Shown: positions 1-5,773 of the stretch, one piece after another
Numbering within the stretch: position 1 is the first letter of the stretch
Layout of the letters: each line of letters starts with the position of its first letter
Made by a program: the position numbers and the translations under genes
Assembly (NCBI GenBank): GCA_002469915.1
Contig: DKOG01000238.1
Location: 1-5,773, forward strand
Direction of reading: 5' to 3'
From: Bacteroidetes bacterium UBA7368
GTDB lineage: Bacteria; Bacteroidota; Rhodothermia; Rhodothermales; UBA10348
DNA: 5,773 nucleotides
Notes under the pieces: model-generated
Database searches by the model: none
Told to the model about the DNA's origin: nothing
What the model saw: only the letters and a program-made list of their open reading frames with translations

Positions 1-722
1 CCTACGTCTACCGCTCGGATGACTTTGGAGCTACTTGGTCCCGTATTGGCACAGCTCTTCCGGCCGAACCCGTAAATGTGATTGTAGAAGACCCAGCCAA
101 TGAGGATATCCTTTACGTGGGCACGGATCATGCTGTCTACGTATCGCTAGATAGGGGAGATTCGTTTATGGGACTATCTGCTGCTGTGCCGAATTCTCCT
201 GTACACGATTTGAAAATTCAAGCACGAGAGAAACACCTGCTCGTGGGTACTCACGGGCGTTCGATTTTCTTGATAGATATCCAACATGTACAGCAGATGG
301 ATAACGAACTGCTGGCCAAGAATGTGCACCTTTTTGACATCGATTCAGTGAACCATAGCACCAATTGGGGCCGGAAATATGCGTCGTATTCCAATGCAAA
401 TGAACCTGAAGTCGTGTTTACGGTCTTTGCTGGTCGTGAGGGTTCTGGTAGCATTCTTATCGAAAATGAGGATGGGGAAGCCGTGCAGATGTTTGAAACC
501 AGTCTGAGTAGCGGGCTAAATGCGATCTCATATGATTTGAGTGTCGCTGAGGGAGAACCTGCTGACAACGGCCTGGCCTACATTTCTGCAGGTACCTACA
601 CGGTTAGGGTTCAGACAAGAGGGGCGAACGCCAAAGCAACGCTTAAAATCGTTGACCGGGCTGCTAATCGAAGAGGAGAGCCTGATCCTGCGCCTGGCGT
701 TCAGTACGAAATCAAGAAATAA
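1..722 (+). CDS. BNR/Asp-box beta-propeller (sortilin/VPS10-like 'glycosyl hydrolase') protein, 3' part
   Basis: The reading frame is open from the left edge (first full codon at base 3) to TAA at 720-722, giving 239 visible residues. The GTG at 78 is an internal valine, not a start, because homologous sequence continues upstream of it. Two Asp boxes are visible: SDDFGATW (visible residues 5-12) and SLDRGDSF (48-55). A 'LLVGTHGRSIFLIDI' blade end follows at 79-93, a hallmark of the large secreted BNR-repeat proteins often labelled glycosyl hydrolase or VPS10-domain protein in Bacteroidota. Residues about 135-218 look like a FlgD-type Ig fold ('SGSILIENEDG' ... 'AGTYTVRVQ'). Family members are usually about 900-1100 residues, so most of the gene lies outside the window. 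No T9SS sorting domain is seen at its end. Enzymatic activity is unproven for the family; propeller-mediated binding is equally possible. After the stop the frame soon closes (TAG at 738-740) with no homology. Confidence 0.9.
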   Translation, partial: YVYRSDDFGATWSRIGTALPAEPVNVIVEDPANEDILYVGTDHAVYVSLDRGDSFMGLSAAVPNSPVHDLKIQAREKHLLVGTHGRSIFLIDIQHVQQMDNELLAKNVHLFDIDSVNHSTNWGRKYASYSNANEPEVVFTVFAGREGSGSILIENEDGEAVQMFETSLSSGLNAISYDLSVAEGEPADNGLAYISAGTYTVRVQTRGANAKATLKIVDRAANRRGEPDPAPGVQYEIKK

Positions 723-723
723 G

Positions 724-2010
724 TTAGGGAGCAGCTATAGCGGCGTGATCTTTGAGCACGGGATAAGCCGGAGTTGGTTCGCTCTGAATGGGCAGAGATA
801 ACTCTACGAGATACGAATCGCGGAGCAATTCGAACTGCGTTCTGAACTGCGTGGGTACCGGTCCAATAGAAGGAATTTTTTCTCTTCTGTGATCTACTTG
901 CTGCCCATTTTTCCAGAATCTGTAGCATACGTGGTTACCGGTTGCAAGTCCTGTAGAGCCAACAAACCCAATGGTTTGTCCCTGCTTTACTCGGACCCCT
1001 GGTCGGATACCCGTTTTGATCTTGGACATGTGGAGGTATTGCGTCGTGTACGTTCCGTTATGTTTCATCTTGACGTAGTTACCGTTGTACTTGCCGTAGG
1101 TCGCGTGAGTGACCACGCCATCACCGGTTGCCTGAATGGGAGTACCTCTGTCTGCCGCATAATCCGTTCCCAGATGTGCTTTGTATCGTTTTTGAACTGG
1201 GTGAAAGCGGCGTCCCGAAAATCCTGAGCTGATTCGCTTGTATTCGACCGGAGCAATCAAAAACGCCTTACGCAGACTATTGCCTACTTCATCGTAATGT
1301 TCATTTACGTCCCCTTCTACGAAGTTGAACGCGAAATAGTCTTCGTCTCTATGGATGAATCGAGCGGCCAAAATATCACCAACTTGAACCCGTTCGTCGC
1401 CCACGTAGTGTTCCTCGAATACGATGCGAAACGAGTCTCCCTTTTGGAGACGGGAAAAGTCAATTTGCCAAGCGAAAACATCCGACATGCTAATGGAGAG
1501 GGCTGGGTGTTCTCCTAGATCATCCAACGTCATGAAGAGCGAACTAGAAATGATTCCACTCACGGAGCGCACCACTTTAGCGACTTCCCGTTCCTCAAGT
1601 CGAATGGACGGGTTATCTCCTAAGTCAAAGACTACATAACTCGTTCGATTCTGCTCATAGACCATATATTTGGCTACTCCCATAGAATCAAGGTACACGT
1701 GATATGGACGCTGGGCTTTCAAACGACGCACATCAAACACGTCTTTGCCACTCGAAGCCAGCTCGACAATCCGCTGATAGTCCACTTTATGAGGCGTCAG
1801 AAGATCTGAAAAGGTCTGGTTTCGAGATACCATTTCATCTCGAATTTCCAGTGCCTGAGTATCTAGTCCAAATTCGTCCGAAGACAAGGATGCAGTCTGA
1901 ACGACGCCCTCACCCGCGGGGTGCGTGATAGGTGCACGCATTACGCGCACAATTAGGAAGGCGACAACCGCAATCATGATTGCGGCGGCTAAAAGGGAAC
2001 GATCTCGCAT
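724..2010 (-). CDS. Membrane-anchored M23 (LytM/MepM-type) peptidoglycan DD-endopeptidase
   Basis: This 428-residue protein should cut peptide cross-links of peptidoglycan in the periplasm. Residues 5-23 form one hydrophobic segment after MRDR, a signal anchor. Residues about 62-130 resemble the OapA/LysM-like N-terminal domain of MepM/Csd3-type enzymes ('NQTFSDLLTPHKVDYQRI'). Residues about 175-250 form the second regulatory domain ('LQKGDSFRIVFEEHYVG', 'GDILAARFIH'). The M23 domain spans about 255-375: 'RISSGFSGRRFHP', then HLGTD (zinc ligands H279 and D283), YLH (H327) and GNHVC (H360, C362). The usual final motif is HxH, whereas here it is HxC. I recall that variant in Bacteroidota homologues, so it need not mean loss of activity. 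The ATG at 2010 is the only sensible start: it precedes the membrane segment, and upstream codons lack homology. The 3' end converges on the propeller gene with one base between stops. TAA is followed in frame by a TGA four codons later. Confidence 0.95.
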   Translation of the reverse strand: MRDRSLLAAAIMIAVVAFLIVRVMRAPITHPAGEGVVQTASLSSDEFGLDTQALEIRDEMVSRNQTFSDLLTPHKVDYQRIVELASSGKDVFDVRRLKAQRPYHVYLDSMGVAKYMVYEQNRTSYVVFDLGDNPSIRLEEREVAKVVRSVSGIISSSLFMTLDDLGEHPALSISMSDVFAWQIDFSRLQKGDSFRIVFEEHYVGDERVQVGDILAARFIHRDEDYFAFNFVEGDVNEHYDEVGNSLRKAFLIAPVEYKRISSGFSGRRFHPVQKRYKAHLGTDYAADRGTPIQATGDGVVTHATYGKYNGNYVKMKHNGTYTTQYLHMSKIKTGIRPGVRVKQGQTIGFVGSTGLATGNHVCYRFWKNGQQVDHRREKIPSIGPVPTQFRTQFELLRDSYLVELSLPIQSEPTPAYPVLKDHAAIAAP

Positions 2011-2076
2011 GTGTTGATATCGATACGCGGTCAGGTGTAAGCGACCAGGAAAGTACTCACGTGACGATGGGCACCT

Positions 2077-2084
2077 CTAAGATA
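2077..2084 (-). promoter_or_regulatory. Possible -7 promoter element for the M23 gene
   Basis: Read on the minus strand this is TATCTTAG, matching five of the six fixed positions of the Bacteroidota -7 consensus TAnnTTTG. It lies about 67 bases before the M23 ATG, inside the short gap between that gene and the UnbV gene, where a promoter would be expected. No convincing -33 TTG-type element is seen at the usual distance, and no Shine-Dalgarno site precedes the ATG. The assignment is therefore tentative; M23 could instead be reached by readthrough from the upstream gene. Confidence 0.25.
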
Positions 2085-2124
2085 CAATATCGGCCATTAA
2101 GTCGCCCGTCTTGAATACATCGAG

Positions 2125-2193
2125 TTAGTGTAGGACGGTGAAGGTATAGCTGTAATTCCCGCTAGAACCCCGAATATGGGCGAAATAAGTGCC
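2125..2193 (-). pseudogene. Stranded last 22 codons of the UnbV protein's T9SS sorting domain
   Basis: Directly after the TAA at 2196-2194 the same frame continues for 22 sense codons and ends at TAA 2127-2125. It begins GTYFAHIR and ends SYTFTVLH, which is the normal end of a T9SS type A sorting domain: the 'G-T-Y' motif after 'LDVSALN', then the final beta strand. The complete domain therefore runs from about 2361 to 2125, with 'YPNP' at its start and 'VIDMLGR' in the middle. These codons have no start of their own, so they would be translated only by readthrough. That they still encode a well-formed domain end suggests the stop is recent. Confidence 0.85.
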
Positions 2194-2196
2194 TTA
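2194..2196 (-). other. In-frame TAA interrupting the T9SS sorting domain
   Basis: The minus-strand reading is ...GCG TTG AAT TAA GGC ACT TAT TTC..., that is A-L-N-stop-G-T-Y-F. In related sorting domains this position ('LNxGTYF') commonly carries a residue such as S, K, P, E or A. A change from TCA (Ser), AAA (Lys) or GAA (Glu) to TAA is one substitution. No frame change occurs on either side. Confidence 0.85.
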
Positions 2197-3837
2197 ATTC
2201 AACGCTGACACATCGAGCTGTATCGTTTGATTACGGACGGAATACGGTGGCTCTATCATGCGTCCGAGCATATCGATGACATAAACACTGACCTTTGGTC
2301 CCATGCTTTGATCTGTTTGAAGACGCACGAAAGTATGGGAAGGATTGGGATAGGGTGAGGGCTGGGGGTCTTCAATGGCAGTTTGAAGATCCGTTCCCAC
2401 GGAAATGCTACCGTTTCGATTGATGATCAAGGTTCGATTGGATGGCTGCTGTCCAATGTGTTGAAGGCCTCCATCCGACCAGTGAATTAGGAGCGAATCG
2501 GCGGCGGAGTTGGAGCCCAATCCAAAGTGAGCCACCATGGATGATTGCGAATCAAAACTATCACCTGCTTGAATCCATCGAAACTGAGCTTTTCCATCGG
2601 TATAAGCAGCTACGCGCGATCCTACAATGGACTGTTCATTAGCCGTTCGTGTCAGTTGAACACGAAGCCACTGATTTGAATTGAGCGTCGTATTTCGAAG
2701 TAAAACGGGGCCTCGGTTTTGATCAGGAACGATAACGTCCATTCTTCCATCGTGATCAAAGTCAGCGGCCGCAAGCCCCATAGATGCGGTGCGCGTGCCA
2801 AATCCAGAAAGAGCTCCTATCTCTGAAAAAATGCCTGGGCGTTGTTGCACATATAACAGGTTGGGGGTCTGGCTGAATCCATATACGTTGGCTACCGCGA
2901 TATCCAGGTCGAGGTCGTTGTCAAAATCTGAGACGAGCGTGCCCCACGCCATTCCATTGAATGTAAGACCAGTGGCGTCAGCCTCATCAGCAAACACGCC
3001 GGATTCGGAAGAGGTAAATAGACTGGCTTCATCCATTCGGGAGACATAGGCATCCGGGCGGCCGTCCTCGGAAAAGTCTCCCCAAGCGATGCCCATTGCG
3101 TTGCCTGTACGAATGCCGTCTAGCCCGAGGACGGCCGCCCGCTCGAGGAACGTACCATCTCCTTGATTGACAAAAAATCGATTGGGCTCTTGTCCGTCGT
3201 AGACTGAAAAGAGGTCTTGGTCTCCGTCTCCATCAACGTCAATCCAGGTGCTCTGCATGGCCGTACTGCCCGGTGAATCCGCAATTCCGGCTTCGGCCGT
3301 GCGGTCTTCAAAATGAGTTCCACCACTATTTCGCAAGAGAAGGTCGGGTGCATGATGAAGGGCGAGGAATAGGTCTGTGAATCCATCTCCATCGTAGTCT
3401 GCTGCTGCCATCGAGGCGATTTCTAGATCGGTCGGGAAGTGCCAGAAAGAGGAACGATCCTCTAAAAAACCTTGATGCCATCTGAAAAGGCCATCTGTAC
3501 CGGTGATTTTACCACCCACAATGAGCTCTCTAATTCCGTCATTATCGAGATCGACCCACAAAGGCGTTGCCTGCAGACCACCAGCTTGAACCGTGGCACG
3601 GGGGGAAAAGGTGCCATCAGCATTGTTTGCAAAGACCCAAGTCGAAGCATTCGCATAAGCGAGCGTGATATCCTCCCATCCGTCGCCATCTGCATCCACG
3701 AAAGCTACTCCTGTTGCGGCGCCCGCAATCCACATACCGGCGGAATGGGTCACATCTTCGAATTGAATCTGCGCAAATGACGGGTTCGTAAATAACGCGC
3801 CGGCAAGGAGCCAATATCGTAGTCGACTAGCCACCAT
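2194..3837 (-). CDS. Secreted FG-GAP/VCBS propeller protein with ASPIC/UnbV domain, sorting domain truncated
   Basis: The 547-residue product begins with a Sec signal peptide (RLRYWLLAGALF, likely cleavage after FA at 22). Seven Asp-rich FG-GAP/VCBS loops follow, beginning near residues 48, 96, 147, 200, 254, 304 and 359 (for example DADGDGWED, DYDGDGFTD, DVDGDGDQD). They fit a seven-bladed, probably calcium-binding propeller. Residues about 389-462 are an ASPIC/UnbV domain ('GSRVAAYTDGKAQFRW', 'HFGLGSNSAADSLLIHW'). From about 493 a T9SS type A sorting domain starts ('PYPNPS', 'VYVIDMLGR') but stops at LDVSALN, 22 codons before its original end at 2125. The product should reach the periplasm but probably cannot cross the outer membrane by T9SS. 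The ATG at 3837 gives a proper signal peptide and overlaps the upstream SGNH-TPR gene by 11 bases, implying translational coupling. The molecular role of UnbV-type proteins is not established; adhesion or ligand binding is plausible. Confidence 0.93.
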   Translation of the reverse strand: MVASRLRYWLLAGALFTNPSFAQIQFEDVTHSAGMWIAGAATGVAFVDADGDGWEDITLAYANASTWVFANNADGTFSPRATVQAGGLQATPLWVDLDNDGIRELIVGGKITGTDGLFRWHQGFLEDRSSFWHFPTDLEIASMAAADYDGDGFTDLFLALHHAPDLLLRNSGGTHFEDRTAEAGIADSPGSTAMQSTWIDVDGDGDQDLFSVYDGQEPNRFFVNQGDGTFLERAAVLGLDGIRTGNAMGIAWGDFSEDGRPDAYVSRMDEASLFTSSESGVFADEADATGLTFNGMAWGTLVSDFDNDLDLDIAVANVYGFSQTPNLLYVQQRPGIFSEIGALSGFGTRTASMGLAAADFDHDGRMDVIVPDQNRGPVLLRNTTLNSNQWLRVQLTRTANEQSIVGSRVAAYTDGKAQFRWIQAGDSFDSQSSMVAHFGLGSNSAADSLLIHWSDGGLQHIGQQPSNRTLIINRNGSISVGTDLQTAIEDPQPSPYPNPSHTFVRLQTDQSMGPKVSVYVIDMLGRMIEPPYSVRNQTIQLDVSALN

Positions 3838-4879
3838 TCATGCTAGTCATTTGTTGCAGCACGTATGCCGCGCGACGCTGCTCTGGATGCTTTGCAACGT
3901 GGGCTTTGAGCACTTGCATCGCTGCTTCAACTTGTCTCGTAGCGGCAAGAATAGCAGTTAGGCGGATCGCTGCGTCTTCATGGTCAGGATCCAATTCATA
4001 AGCCCTACGAAAGCTCGCCTCGGCCTCAGAATTCTGTCCGAGATCCAGATAGGTGTTTCCCAATAATAAATAGACGGCCGTGGTCTCTTCGATGCGATTG
4101 GTCGCTTTGAAAAAGCGGACGGCCTCTTCTTTACGGTCGGATATGGAGAGGGCTAAGCCCAATCGGGCATTCGCTTCGGGTAAATAGGGTAGGTGCATTT
4201 GAAGGGTACGAGCCGCTCTCAAAGCGCCTTCATGATTTCCAGCGCGTTCATGGTAGAGCCGAAGAGCGGATTGCGCTTCTGCCCAAGACCTTTCTCCTTG
4301 ATGAACCGCCCAAGCGAGCGAATCTACATAAGTCTCTGGGCGATAGCGTTGAATGGCCGTAGGTGGCTTTCCATCGGTACGGAATGGCCAACTGTCCATT
4401 AACTGGATGAGTCTCAAGCTGCCAAAAACAGAATCTACCTCGGTAACGGCAATCTCTTTGCGAGAAAAAGCTATGTTTGGGGCGAAGTGCCGCTCGACCA
4501 AAGCCTTGTAAAAGCTTTCTTGAAGTTGATAATAGCCTTCAATGTTTGGATGCAAGTGCTCCAGCATGAACTCAGATCCGATGATCCCGTCGGGCGAGCG
4601 CTGTCTCAGATCTTGTAAAACAGGAACGAAAAAGGCACCGTTTTCTGACGCTTGAGATTGGATAATCTCATTGAAATCCGTTGGTGCACGAAAGCGCAAT
4701 AGGTCTCGGTCGCGCGCTTTTTCGAAATCCAAACGGGCTAATTCATGTTGGCCAAGCAGTCCGTGCAATCGACCCCGGATATAGAAGGCTTCAGCCGAAT
4801 CATCCTCCCGGTTTATAAGGTCTGATACGTTAAGCATGGCTTCTTCAGAGGAAAACGTACCAATTGAATCCTTGAACAA
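3827..4879 (-). CDS. C-terminal fragment of SGNH-TPR hydrolase (His block plus TPR repeats)
   Basis: Positions 4879-3827 give 350 residues if a TTG at 4879 is used as a restart. However, coding homology reaches back to the base after the TAA at 4967 ('VGTLASNERDQSPFIS'), so TTG is not the natural start. The first ATG is at 4837. Residues 28-60 look like a TPR ('AFYIRGRLHGLLGQHELARL'). Residues 104-115 contain FMLEHLHPNIEG, with the presumed catalytic His at 110 (codon 4552-4550). Four further TPR-like helical pairs occupy about 199-333, the clearest being 'VYLLLGNTYLDLGQNSEAE'. If translated alone it would have no signal sequence and would stay in the cytoplasm. The end, ...SMNGG-TAG, overlaps the start of the UnbV gene by 11 bases. 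Confidence 0.8.
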   Translation of the reverse strand: MFKDSIGTFSSEEAMLNVSDLINREDDSAEAFYIRGRLHGLLGQHELARLDFEKARDRDLLRFRAPTDFNEIIQSQASENGAFFVPVLQDLRQRSPDGIIGSEFMLEHLHPNIEGYYQLQESFYKALVERHFAPNIAFSRKEIAVTEVDSVFGSLRLIQLMDSWPFRTDGKPPTAIQRYRPETYVDSLAWAVHQGERSWAEAQSALRLYHERAGNHEGALRAARTLQMHLPYLPEANARLGLALSISDRKEEAVRFFKATNRIEETTAVYLLLGNTYLDLGQNSEAEASFRRAYELDPDHEDAAIRLTAILAATRQVEAAMQVLKAHVAKHPEQRRAAYVLQQMTSMNGG

Positions 4880-4966
4880 CTGAAAATCAGCATTCCACGA
4901 TGCATCCTCCGAGTTTGCGGAAATAAAGGGAGACTGGTCCCGTTCGTTGGATGCCAGAGTGCCAAC

Positions 4967-4969
4967 TTA
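4967..4969 (-). other. In-frame TAA interrupting the SGNH-TPR gene
   Basis: The minus-strand reading is ...ATT CCC GTA TAA GTT GGC ACT CTG GCA TCC AAC..., that is I-P-V-stop-V-G-T-L-A-S-N. Family members have a hydrophobic or aromatic residue after 'IPV' in this beta strand. TAT or TAC (Tyr) or TTA (Leu) would become TAA by one substitution. The frame is identical before and after the stop, so no insertion or deletion is involved. Confidence 0.85.
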
Positions 4970-5773
4970 TACGGGAATGGACGCCGATCGGTACTTTCGG
5001 AGTAGAGCACCTAGATTGGTGCGGAATTGGCTGAGTCCTTGCTCGTAGGCTTTCGATCCTAGAGCGATGGATTGGTCCTTGGCCATCCGCTCCATAAGCG
5101 TTCTATTGCTGCCGGTTGATCCGTCGTCTGTTAGGACTATGCCAGCAATACCAGAAAGAAGGTTTCTTAGCATGTGAACGATTCGAACGCCAGAAAGGGC
5201 CATCATACTGCGGACCATGAATCCGCCCCCGAAAGATTCTGCCGACCCAACGCCTAGGGCCCCATAAAATTCGTTATGTCCAGCATAGATCAGCACAGCA
5301 TCGGGCTTTTCGGCGATAATCTCGTCTGCGAAATCTAACAGTGTATAGGAGTTCACTGCTGCCATAGCCGTATTAATCACTTCTACCGAACGATCGGGAA
5401 ACGTCAAATGGAGACGTTGTTCGAGCATGCGGGAAAAGCTTCCACCGTAGTAGTACGGATACCCCGCAGCACTGGAACCCCCTTGTACAAAAATCCGAAT
5501 CGCGTCATCGGGCTTTTGAGTCAAAAAAACGTCTCCGGGGCCGGTAGGGAGGACTTGGAGCTGTTTGAAGTACCGACGCGCTACTTCTGGGTTTTGGATG
5601 CGGTAGTCATTCGTTGCTTCAACCGGTATGAAAAGCGGTTCAACGTTTCCATATCCTGAAAGCCTCAGGCTTATTTCTAGTAATGCGAAGAATAGAAAGG
5701 GGATGGAAAGAGCTAGAAGGGTAAACGCTCTATTCCGTTTCGATGGGTCTGGCTCTGTTTTTATGTCAGACGT
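4967..5773 (-). CDS. N-terminal fragment of SGNH-TPR hydrolase (membrane anchor plus Ser/Asn blocks)
   Basis: The 268 visible residues are open to the window edge, so the true start lies just outside. The basic KRNR and membrane segment are already the second element, suggesting only a few residues are missing. A TTG at 5524 could be mistaken for the start, but upstream codons include 'NPEVARRYF' and 'LPTGPGDVF', which belong to the family and sit before the catalytic core. The fragment contains 'RIFVQGGSSAAG' (nucleophile Ser codon 5476-5474), 'EVINTAMAAVNSYTLLDFAD' and 'VLIYAGHNEFYGALG' (Asn codon 5275-5273). It ends RSASIPV just before the TAA. It lacks the catalytic His and all C-terminal TPRs, so an inactive membrane-tethered stub is the likely product. 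Confidence 0.8.
   Translation of the reverse strand, partial: TSDIKTEPDPSKRNRAFTLLALSIPFLFFALLEISLRLSGYGNVEPLFIPVEATNDYRIQNPEVARRYFKQLQVLPTGPGDVFLTQKPDDAIRIFVQGGSSAAGYPYYYGGSFSRMLEQRLHLTFPDRSVEVINTAMAAVNSYTLLDFADEIIAEKPDAVLIYAGHNEFYGALGVGSAESFGGGFMVRSMMALSGVRIVHMLRNLLSGIAGIVLTDDGSTGSNRTLMERMAKDQSIALGSKAYEQGLSQFRTNLGALLRKYRSASIPV

Larger units (their letters stand above)
3827..5773 (-). pseudogene. SGNH/GDSL hydrolase with TPR repeats, interrupted by an in-frame TAA, 5' end outside window
   Basis: One frame runs from the right edge to TAG at 3829-3827, with 268 codons, a TAA at 4969-4967, and 379 more codons. Together they match a Bacteroidota family of roughly 650 residues as I recall it. 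Numbered from the right edge, it has a basic stretch and one membrane segment (about 16-34), then the SGNH block I with nucleophile S100 (GGSSAAG) and GHNE (N167, block III). A TPR-like insert follows at about 326-358, then the EHLHPN block V with H408, and C-terminal TPR units at about 497-631. Family precedent places the catalytic domain outside the cytoplasm, probably as an esterase or acyl-transfer enzyme on a glycan or lipid; the substrate is unknown. The stop lies between the catalytic Ser/Asn half and the His half, so neither piece should be active alone. It is the first visible gene of the minus-strand pair. Confidence 0.85.

Noticed and set aside
251..568. Minus-strand open frame of 105 codons antisense to the propeller gene
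   Set aside because: It lies wholly opposite a gene with clear Asp-box homology, and its translation has no recognisable motif.
734..741. GCTATAGC inverted repeat just past the convergent stops, a possible terminator
   Set aside because: It has no loop and no T-run and is only 8 bases long, so it would not form a stable terminator hairpin.
541..801. Plus-strand open frame of 86 codons spanning the convergent gene junction
   Set aside because: It overlaps the ends of two well-supported genes in another frame and has no homology that I can recognise.
889..1227. Plus-strand open frame of 112 codons
   Set aside because: It is antisense to the M23 catalytic domain, its composition is shadow-like (many Cys, Arg, Ser), and it has no family signature.
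2057..2064. TCACGTGA palindrome upstream of the M23 gene, a possible operator
   Set aside because: The symmetry stops at 8 bases and another 8-base palindrome (TATCGATA, 2018-2025) lies nearby; palindromes of this size are expected by chance.
3472..3780. Plus-strand open frame of 102 codons
   Set aside because: It is antisense to the strongly supported FG-GAP propeller repeats; the Asp-rich GAT/GAC codons keep the opposite strand free of stops.
5522..5524. TTG as the start of the SGNH gene
   Set aside because: The frame stays open to the window edge with a membrane segment and conserved N-terminal sequence upstream, so this codon is an internal Leu.
1..5773. A new defence, mobile or RNA-based system
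   Set aside because: No transposase, nuclease, reverse transcriptase, repeat array or structured RNA is visible; all genes belong to recognisable envelope or secreted families.

Overview
The window reads as ordinary chromosome of a Bacteroidota-lineage bacterium, perhaps Rhodothermota/Balneolota-like. Three things suggest this: a C-terminal type IX secretion (T9SS) type A sorting domain, an M23 peptidase with the 'GNHVCYRFWKNG' active-site variant I associate with this phylum, and genes without clear Shine-Dalgarno sites. Base composition looks roughly half G+C. I see no mobile element, RNA gene, CRISPR array or phage gene.

Layout. On the + strand, positions 1-722 hold the 3' end of a BNR/Asp-box beta-propeller 'sortilin-like' protein. 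It converges, with one base between the stop codons, on a minus-strand gene (2010-724) for a membrane-anchored M23 (LytM/MepM-type) peptidoglycan endopeptidase. Upstream of that lie a short intergenic stretch and a second minus-strand block running in from the right edge. This block encodes a membrane-anchored SGNH/GDSL hydrolase with TPR repeats (5773-3827). It overlaps by 11 bases a secreted FG-GAP/VCBS propeller protein with an ASPIC/UnbV domain and a T9SS sorting domain (3837-2194, with its original end at 2125). The overlap argues for co-transcription.

The main discovery is that both genes of this minus-strand pair are cut by an in-frame TAA with recognisable homologous protein continuing in the same frame. 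In the SGNH-TPR gene, TAA at 4969-4967 falls between 'ASIPV' and 'VGTLASNERDQSPFIS', separating the nucleophile Ser and the GHNE block from the catalytic His. In the UnbV gene, TAA at 2196-2194 falls inside the sorting domain, between 'LDVSALN' and 'GTYFAHIR...SYTFTVLH', and removes the last 22 residues. No frameshift is present, and each stop is one substitution from a plausible sense codon. The simplest reading is recent inactivation of one operon. Sequencing error, or less likely stop-codon readthrough, are alternatives. By contrast, the propeller and M23 genes at left end at stops with no recognisable coding continuation.

Proposed working: the SGNH-TPR protein would act in the periplasm from the inner membrane, the UnbV protein would be exported by Sec and then T9SS, and the M23 enzyme would cut peptidoglycan cross-links. 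Any functional partnership between the SGNH-TPR and UnbV proteins is inferred only from gene order.
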